From Lepidostoma basale (lineage: Eukaryota; Arthropoda; Insecta; Trichoptera; Lepidostomatidae): a stretch of DNA of 64,000 nucleotides. Made by a program: the position numbers and the translations under genes. Every line of letters begins with the position of its first letter. Within the stretch, counting starts at the first letter, position 1. The stretch is taken from assembly GCA_022606425.2 (NCBI GenBank), contig JAHDVF020001318.1:62001-126000 (forward strand), given 5' to 3'. Shown one piece after another: positions 28,801 to 37,800 of the stretch. The notes beneath the pieces are model-generated. The model searched no databases and was not told the DNA's origin. It saw only the letters and a list, made by a program, of their open reading frames with translations.

Positions 28801-31800
28801 TTGCCGACAGATTCGTCGTTATGGGATAATTCTCATTTTGCCAAAGTAACAATTTTACTAAGATGTTCATGTTATGTATGAAATAGTTGGCTCACTATAA
28901 ATTTATTGTGTGAGGGAATATTCGTGAATTATCTTCCTACATATGCATATTAAAACTCAAAATATGTGGCAAACTTTCTTACATTTTTTGGCATACATCA
29001 TTAAACTTGACATACAAATAAAAAAAGTTCTTATAAATAATAGAATGTAAAATAATGTCATGGAATGTAGACTATTTGAGTTACTCATTGCGTTTACTTT
29101 GCTCTTTAAAATATCTTGGAAAGCGTAAGTCAGCTAATGGCTATTGTTCAATCAAAATGGTTCATATATTAGCGCATATTTGTTCTCATTTACAGAAAAT
29201 GGGTCTTATAGTTTCACAAAAGCAGCAACAAAACACTAGATTGCTCGCTGTTGAGGATGAATGTTGACCAAAGTTCAAAATTATTACATTAAGGATTATT
29301 TTACTCTTGAAGCGGAAAATCATATCATTTCTATATCACAGCTATGGAAATGGTACGTTTGAGTTATTTGCGAACATGCATCCATTTATACCTCCCCCCA
29401 CTCACACATTTCTGCTTAAAATACTTATTGATATATAGCAAAATTTTCACCATTTAGCTTGTATAGTGTATTATTCAAATACATAAAAAAAAATTATAAA
29501 CTTAAGGTGTAACACTGCAGAATTCCATAATGATTTTTGTATGAATTAACACACTATATTTTCTTCCGCTTTTAAGAATATTTTCCTGACATGTTTCAAA
29601 GATATCAAACCTTTATCATATGACAGTTAATGTTTAATAGCTACAAACCATATCAAGCAAATACTTATTCGTAGAAATAACAGTGTTTTTATTGATATAA
29701 AACCATAAACACATTTGAATTTTTTAATTTCACTTAATATAAACATAAGAGATGACATATTTATTAAAATAAAATAAATATTTGTTAAACTTTCTTATTG
29801 ATAACACAAATTATTGGAATAGCTTAATTATCATAGATAATTGGAATAATTAAACATTGCAGTTTATAAAATTATTGTAAAATGGTCCGGTAATTCCTTA
29901 GTTACACTCTAATTCTCCAATCATGCAATACGACAGAGCTCACGAACAAACATTCCGCTGTTGAAGAGAGGAAGGGTGAAGAAGATAGACTTCGAGTATA
30001 GAAACTCAAGTTCATCTATCAGTCTTGAATGATTTCAAACAATCTTCGATAGGAATGACATCACTAGTCACTTCCATCTATTAGAATACACATTGAATTT
30101 GCAGTCTACGGGTAGTATTTCTTCAATTAATTTTGAGTATCGAAAAGTAATAGCGCTGTTTTGCTGACAGCCAAAAACAAGAATGGTGTATATAAACATT
30201 TTAACCAATATTTGAAATATGAATACATTATTTTAGGATAAATTTAAAGATGTTGAAGTTTTGTAATATTTTTTAAATAGATGTTGTTTTGAGCATGTTA
30301 CCAGGGAAATGAATATTTTATTTAATTACATAAATATATATTTATTCAGTGTTCTTCAGTAATAATATAGTTGGAAAAGATACTTTGTTTGGGAAATAGA
30401 AAAAAAAACCATTACATTTCATATATATACATATCTCTGTCAGTGTCTCACTTTTCCAACTGACTTACTTATTAAAATAATATTTTATCAAGAAATACAC
30501 CTGTTAGATCACAAACGAATTCAATAATATTCTAATATACGTTTGGTACACATCACTGCAAATATGCAAAAACTTTATTTATAGAAGTTTTTTTTATTTT
30601 CTATTTTTTATTTGAACCATAGAAAATGTAAAAGAAATATTCAGTTTTCTATAAAGTTTGCTTCTTGGCATATTTACAGACTTGCACGACAATACGGAGA
30701 ACTTTCACTTAGGTGAAATAAGAACACAACAGGTAGAAAATAACTTGAATGAAAATATACTGAAAACTAAAGTCAACATTCAATACCTTCACAAACATGG
30801 CCACATTTATTGACATTATGGTAAAATAATAAGATAGAAAAGTGGAAGGTTACTCACCAAGCCAACGAGGAGAAAAAATACTAAAAATGTCCTGCCTAGA
30901 ACCGTTTGACAGTAGACATCGCCGTACCCCACCGTGGACATGGTGACAATGAGGAAGTATACGCACGTCCAGTACGAGAGCTGCTGTGGATTGTTGAACT
31001 CCAGAGGGTCACCGGAGTTTTCCAACTGCACAGGACACAGAAAAAATTATACCGTGGGCAGAATACATTCATACAATGAATACATTTTTCAAGTATTTAA
31101 CTATTTTAATTTACTGCACTTGGCTAAATTGTCAATCCTACAATTTGGTTTCGAACTGCCGCAAACTACATTTGCAGCACATTCTTTTTATACAACAGGT
31201 CGTTTGAACCCAATTACTGTACACAATTTGTTTTACCTATTATATTGATTCTCATGATGTGATAGGTAGGTAATATAGCTCTATTTTATTGTCAAGTAAA
31301 TTCTACACCAGACTAAAGACAGTGTGAGAATTATACTGCCATCGCCGGGAATCAAACCTGGAACCTTCGGTGTGCCAGTCATAACTCATGTCACTCTGCC
31401 TTGAGGTTTTTTTTATAATTGAAAGTATCTAATAAACTTTTGAATTTTAGTTCTTAACTATTCAATTGTGCATAATATTTGTCTGAGTTATAAACATAGC
31501 CAACCATAGTTTGAGTACAATTTTTTTGACTGGCCATGAAACCAGCCGCACAAGGGGAGTTAAGAAATACTTCTTCAGTGATTGAACATATACGAGTATT
31601 ACATATTTAAAAAAAAATCAGAAGGTGGTATTAGAGCAATATTGAAGATTTACAAAGAAAATGGTTTTATGTAGCCCAACTGGGGTTACCCCTGGCTGTC
31701 CCCTATATTTTGATTATAATATAATATATTTAAAAAAATATATATTTACCATATAACTTAATATGTAACTCAAAAAACCTAAATTAATTTATCAATAATC

Positions 31801-34800
31801 TTAATAAAAGCTTAATCATTATATTATAATTAGAAAAGAAAAAACAGAAGACGATAAAAATTGTCAGCGAGCAGTCGAAGCCGGTCGAAGCCATAAAATA
31901 AAAAATATATATAATTTCATTATTTATATGATAAATTATAATGGTTTAAGTAAAATAGGCACTAAGTAAAAAAAAACTGAATATGCAGATTCGTTCTATA
32001 TGACATATACGAGTAGATCGAAACTGCATATTTTATTTAGTACCTTTTTTACTTCAACCATTAAATTATCTTCCACTCGTCGATACTGAATGCAGGTGAT
32101 TCGTAGAAGGTTCTGATGACAAATTATTCTGGATTTCTTCTCTTATATGCCGATAATTTACTCACCAAATGTATAATGCCGGCTGCTGTCAACCACACTG
32201 AGATGAATATGGAAACTAGCTGAGCAAGTCGTATAGAACTGGATGTCTTCAAGATGTTGAGGTATTGTAGAATATCAGGCACGGTCATCAAGCGTAGGGC
32301 GCGAAGAAATCTCAGTCCTGCAATCGGAAGAGGTATAATTTGAAACAAATATAATATATCAACCGCTATGATTCAATTCCATTACCGTTCTTATTATGTA
32401 GTTATCACGATACAGGCCATGCCTAGTGTGACTTTATCAACTTCTTTATCAAATATATATAATAATTATGTAAAAAATGATAATAATAATAATTATTATT
32501 ATTTGTAAAATTGTCCGATGATTCGTATTAAATGTTTAAAAATATTTATATGGGGATTTAATCAAGGAATTAAATAGTAATTTACATTCTAATCTGGTGT
32601 GCACTAAGGTTCCTGTTAATTTTTTTGTTGTTGTGCCTACCTAAGTTGATTTTAACGTCGTAGTGTCACGATAAAAATACATTAATGAGAGTAATAATTT
32701 TTATTATTCATTTCAATCTCCATAAAACCCAATCACTTAATCGAACCGAAAGGGGTGTAAATGTTAATCCACACTGAAAAGCTAATTCATCACAGAAACC
32801 GTAAAAATATCAGCTATATAGGGTTATTCCAAACATCCCTTAAATATATGTTCACACGGTGACCTTAAACTATTATAGATTGATATTTGTTTCAACATTT
32901 TACACAAATTCTGGCGTTGTTTCGATAAATTATTTATTATTATTTTTAAATAGAGTGACTGTATTAAAATACATAATATTAATAACATTTTTTTAAAGAT
33001 TAAATAAAATATTTAAAGAAACGGTTTCAGTTTCGGATTTTGAAGTAAAACTTCTAATTGCGCGGTAGTACAAATTGGCCCGAACTTCACGAAAAATATA
33101 ACCCTTACAGGCATTATTGTGGTAAGTAAATAGTTATTTAACGCTATGAACATTACAGTCTATGTTGGTTTGTACCATAATAGTTTACGCGGAAAACTTC
33201 AACGCACCGTCAAGCGCAAAAATATTCGATTTTGTAGAGCGTTGTCTCTGCCCATAAATTTGTCAGTACGCATTTGGGATTGAAACTAGCTGCATTTTCG
33301 CGTGTGCTCTGAATTACATAATTATTGAAGATGTGGAAAGTGTGAAAAAGAAAATACAACACAAATTCTTATAAATATAATGTTTACACAGTGGAAATAG
33401 TACCACACGTTTTCATCAATATTTTATATGGAGTTACAAAATTACAAAATTGTTACAAAATTGTTAAAAAGAAGATTATCTTGAATTAAATTTCACATAA
33501 CCATGTCGTTATCTTAAAATTTATATTAATACCTGAGAGCCATAAAGCCTTAAGTATTTTTTTATTATCGAAAAGAGATATTTATTTATTTATTATTTTA
33601 TTGGTCTCTCTTTACATAATTACAGCGCGAGCCAAATCGATGTGAAGGGTATCGCCATTTTGTTGTCACGTAAATTCTACACCAGACCAAAGACAGTGTA
33701 ACAAACACACTGCCATCGCCGAGAAGCGAACACGGAAACTTCAGTGTGGCAGTCAAAGGACTAACCACTCGGCCACGAATGTCCTTATCAGATTTTCATA
33801 TTGTTTTGAGAACTGTATGCTGGATATATAACTCTACTAATTAATAAATACACGTAAAATGTATATACTCGAACAATGTGTATTTTAGACACTTGATCAA
33901 ACGAAATGTGCGAATATTAGACTAAAAATTTGAATAAAAAGATTTTTTTGGAAAAATTGCCTACTTAAGAAATAGGGGCGCTTTATTTTTTTTAATTGAA
34001 AAACTCATCTTCTGTTTTATTCTTTTTTTTTTCTCTTCAAGTAACCAACGTATTTTCTTAAACGTGGTCTCATTTGAAAGCTAGAAAGTCAACTTAGCTA
34101 AAAAATAAGTAAAACTAACAGTATCGAACAGAAAAATAATTAAAATAAATAAAGTTACATATTCAATATTAAAAAAAAGTTTTTTTTTTTCAAATATCGT
34201 ATTTTTTATTATTTTTTTAAATAAGTATACTGTTTGATATTGTTAGTTTTTTTTAGCTAGGTTGACTTTCTAGCTTTCAAATGAAATTAATTTGAAGAAA
34301 ATATGTCGCTTACTTAAGAAAAAAAAATATGAGTTATTCAATTAAAAAAATATTTCCCTATTTCTTCAGTAGGTAACTTTTCCAAAAAAAAAACGCATTT
34401 TTATCGATAATTTTTTGTCTAATATTCGCACATTTCGTTGTATCGAAAATACACATTGTATAAAACAAACCGTGCGATGTATGCCATGTTAAAAATTCAA
34501 GGCACATGAATAAAGCATTCGTCTACATTTAACACAGACAGAAAAATAATTGGATTCTTATAATTAATGAAATAGTATAAAAGTACTCACCAATCCATGT
34601 TCTATCCAGGTATATTGATACAAAGGATGGGGGTATCGTAAAGTAATCTACGAATGAATACATTTCGAGCATGAACCACAGTTTGTCACTAGCAGCTATA
34701 AACTGAAAAAAAAAACAGAAACGTGAGAATTCGAAAATTTAAAAAAATTATAAACACTGATTTATTTCTTCTATATTAAGAATCACTTTGTGTTGTGGAT

Positions 34801-37800
34801 TCATAAGAGAATAATAAATAAAAAAACTATGTATGAAAATATTTTATTACAATTTAAACCCAAACATGTTTCAGGACACAGAAGCCCTCTATCAGTGTAA
34901 AATACTGTCAAAATGGTTACAGTTTTGAAAGATGTTCAAATGAACTTTTTGAACGTTTTATTAATTTGTTTAACAATTTTTTTTAACAATTCCAAAATTA
35001 TAGTTCTTGTTGGGGTCCAGACATTAATAATTTAATGACGTTAAAATTATAAAGCGCCATGTGATCACCTCAAAGGCGCATTCAGACGTGTTTTCAATCT
35101 ACAAATCTAAATATAATCGCTGCATCTGATTTTCACGATCGGTTAAAATATAACATAATAAAAACAAACATACAAAATGGGTTTTAGTTTAGGTATGAAA
35201 AATCTAGATTTTCAGTTTAAATCCGAAATCTGTCCGATCATTTTTGAACCAAAGGTATGAAGGGAGATTGTTCCAAACTGATGGGCCGGCTACTGCAAAG
35301 CCTAGATCCCCGAAATTTGTACCAGGGCAACGCTTCAGCTCAACTAATTTACCTATAGCAGAGGAATGTGCCAAACGAAGTGTGGATTTTCTTGAATTTA
35401 GGCTATCGTTATACAGAGTTCTATGGAGAAGGATCAAGGGCCCGTACATTATGGGGATATGCCGGGCCATAAAGAAGCAACAGAATAAGATAAGGCGCAA
35501 TTATTATTTATAGTATAGAATTATTGACTCTGTTGTGTCTACTATATTAATCTTGATAAAAACTCCTAATTCAATTGCAAACATTCCTCTAAAATATTCT
35601 AATTAATTTAATGTTCCAAAATTTAACATTTCATGCTAATTTCAAACTGTCAAACCCATTTCCTCCATTAGGAATTAATTAGTAGGTATAATGTTCCATT
35701 AATTCAACAAGTAAGGGGTTGTGTGATTTCTTTAAACATATGCAAAGTTCCACAGTTAATTATAGTAGTACCATAAAGAGGAATTGTAATAATTACTTAC
35801 TCGTATAAAAAAGTAGACCATAAAAAATATGTTAAAGGCAAGGTCGATTTGCTGCGTAATGTTGTTGCTCCATTTCTGGCATCGTTCGACTTCCTCGCTG
35901 GAAAGACAACATACAATTATATAGTAAATCTAATAACACTAATTAGATATCACCAATAACACTAATATAAGAACATTAAATATCTATAGTGTTTTTAAAA
36001 TATTAAAAAATTTGAAGCATTTAATTTGTGGTGCGGCATTATTAAATATAAAATCAATACACTATTTGTTATTTACACCACTTAATTTTAAAAAAACCAA
36101 CCGGTTTTGCTGCCGCCAGAGCTTCATCAGGGTTACAAACGACGCAGTATATTTTGTAACCCTGACGAAGCTCCGGCGGGAGCAAAACCGGTCGGTTAAT
36201 AAAAAATAAGGTGGTGTAAAAACAAATTAAAAGTGTAATATATATTTCACTAAAGAAGAACTAAAATTCCATTTTTTGCCATTCCTGAGCTTATTTTTAT
36301 CGACATCAAAGACATTTCACTAAAAAAAAAGTCTAACACCAAGGATTTAAATCAATGATTTTAGAATTTATAGTACAATCTCCAATATAAGCATAAACAT
36401 TTCTCATTATTATGAAGAAAGAATCTGGACATGTTCAGGCTTGAACCCAAATCCCCTGGATCAGGAGTCAAGCATTCTATCTCCCGCTCCATTATCCGGT
36501 TCTTCATCGTCCGTAGAACGATATAAACTGTTACATTGTCTCCGATTATTAAGATTTATTATCTATGAAGTTTTTGAAAAAAAAGCTCTACGGCGGAATA
36601 AAAATTGATTTTAATTTTAAAAAAAATTTAATAAACCGGTAGTACCTTATACTCTAGATATGTAAATTTGGGGTTGATGCTCGTCGTTGAAGATAAATTG
36701 TCATTAGAAAAAATATTGATTTAATATTAATAATTGGAAATGTGTGGAAGAAGACTGGAAAAAATTGGAAAGAGCTGGGGGATGGAGAGAGATGGTCACG
36801 GACAGAAGTCAGTGGAGGATTGTCGTGGAGGAGACCAAGTTCCACATTGTAGTATTAACAATTAGAAAGTATGATCTCGAGTAAGTACCAACTAGCGTAA
36901 GCATTTACACGAAAACAAGCGAATAAAAATTTACGTTTTTTATCGAAAATTCTACAATGATTTTTTAACGTGCAAATGCAAGAGCAGAGATGAATTATTA
37001 TTATTTTATGTTCGCTTTTCATTGTCGCGGAGCGCGGCACGTAGCGTCGCTTTTCGCCAATCGCGAATCAGGAGAAAATGGCGTGGGATGTCCCGCCAAT
37101 TTGCATTTTTTTAATTTCGCATCTCCCCGAGTAGCCTCCCTCTGTCGGCATTCTCGACCCTTTTCGGGGCCAATTTTTCACTCGGTTAAATAGCAAAAAG
37201 CGTTATTACTGGAATATCTTTCTTCATAGGAATGCTTAATTTGAACAAAACGGTAAAAAACGTAACCTTTTTCGTTGAATTCACAGACCTAATCACACGG
37301 ATGCGCGGTGGCAAACATCACAGGATTAAATGAAAAAACGCGAAGGAAATGTCACAGCAATTTCCCGGGGAAAAGAAATAGTACAATTGGACTTTACTCC
37401 GGATCGCTTTCAATTAATCATTCATTTAACTAGCAGCACCACTGTATAAAAATAACCCAATCAATGTGAATTAATATATAACGTAAGAGTAAATATCAAA
37501 TTGTGCGCATTGTATGAAGCTTGATACATATGTTAATTATAAACAAAATTGTGAAAACTATTCAAGTACAAATTTAAATATTAATGATGTCATAAATTAA
37601 TACGAATTGAAAACGTATATTTTCTGGATGTGTTAATTTATTTTATGGGAATGACATGTTTCACCTTGCTAAGGCGCTATTATTTGAAGCTTAGCAAAGC
37701 AAAACATGTAATTCATATTAAATAAAATTAAAATAAAAACTTCTAGAAAACATTCGTTTTCATTCGTTTTGATTATTTAATATGGAGTTTCATTTCATTT

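Larger units (their letters stand above)
32318..34590 (-). other. slo intron v3-v4
   Basis: Intron of 2.3 kb with a SINE (33580-33782) and a 585-bp fold-back element (33874-34458). The rest is AT-rich. Confidence 0.65.
34703..35800 (-). other. slo intron v2-v3
   Basis: Intron of 1.1 kb. It holds a hammerhead-like motif (34863-34895) and a LINE 3' fragment (35190-35500). Confidence 0.65.
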
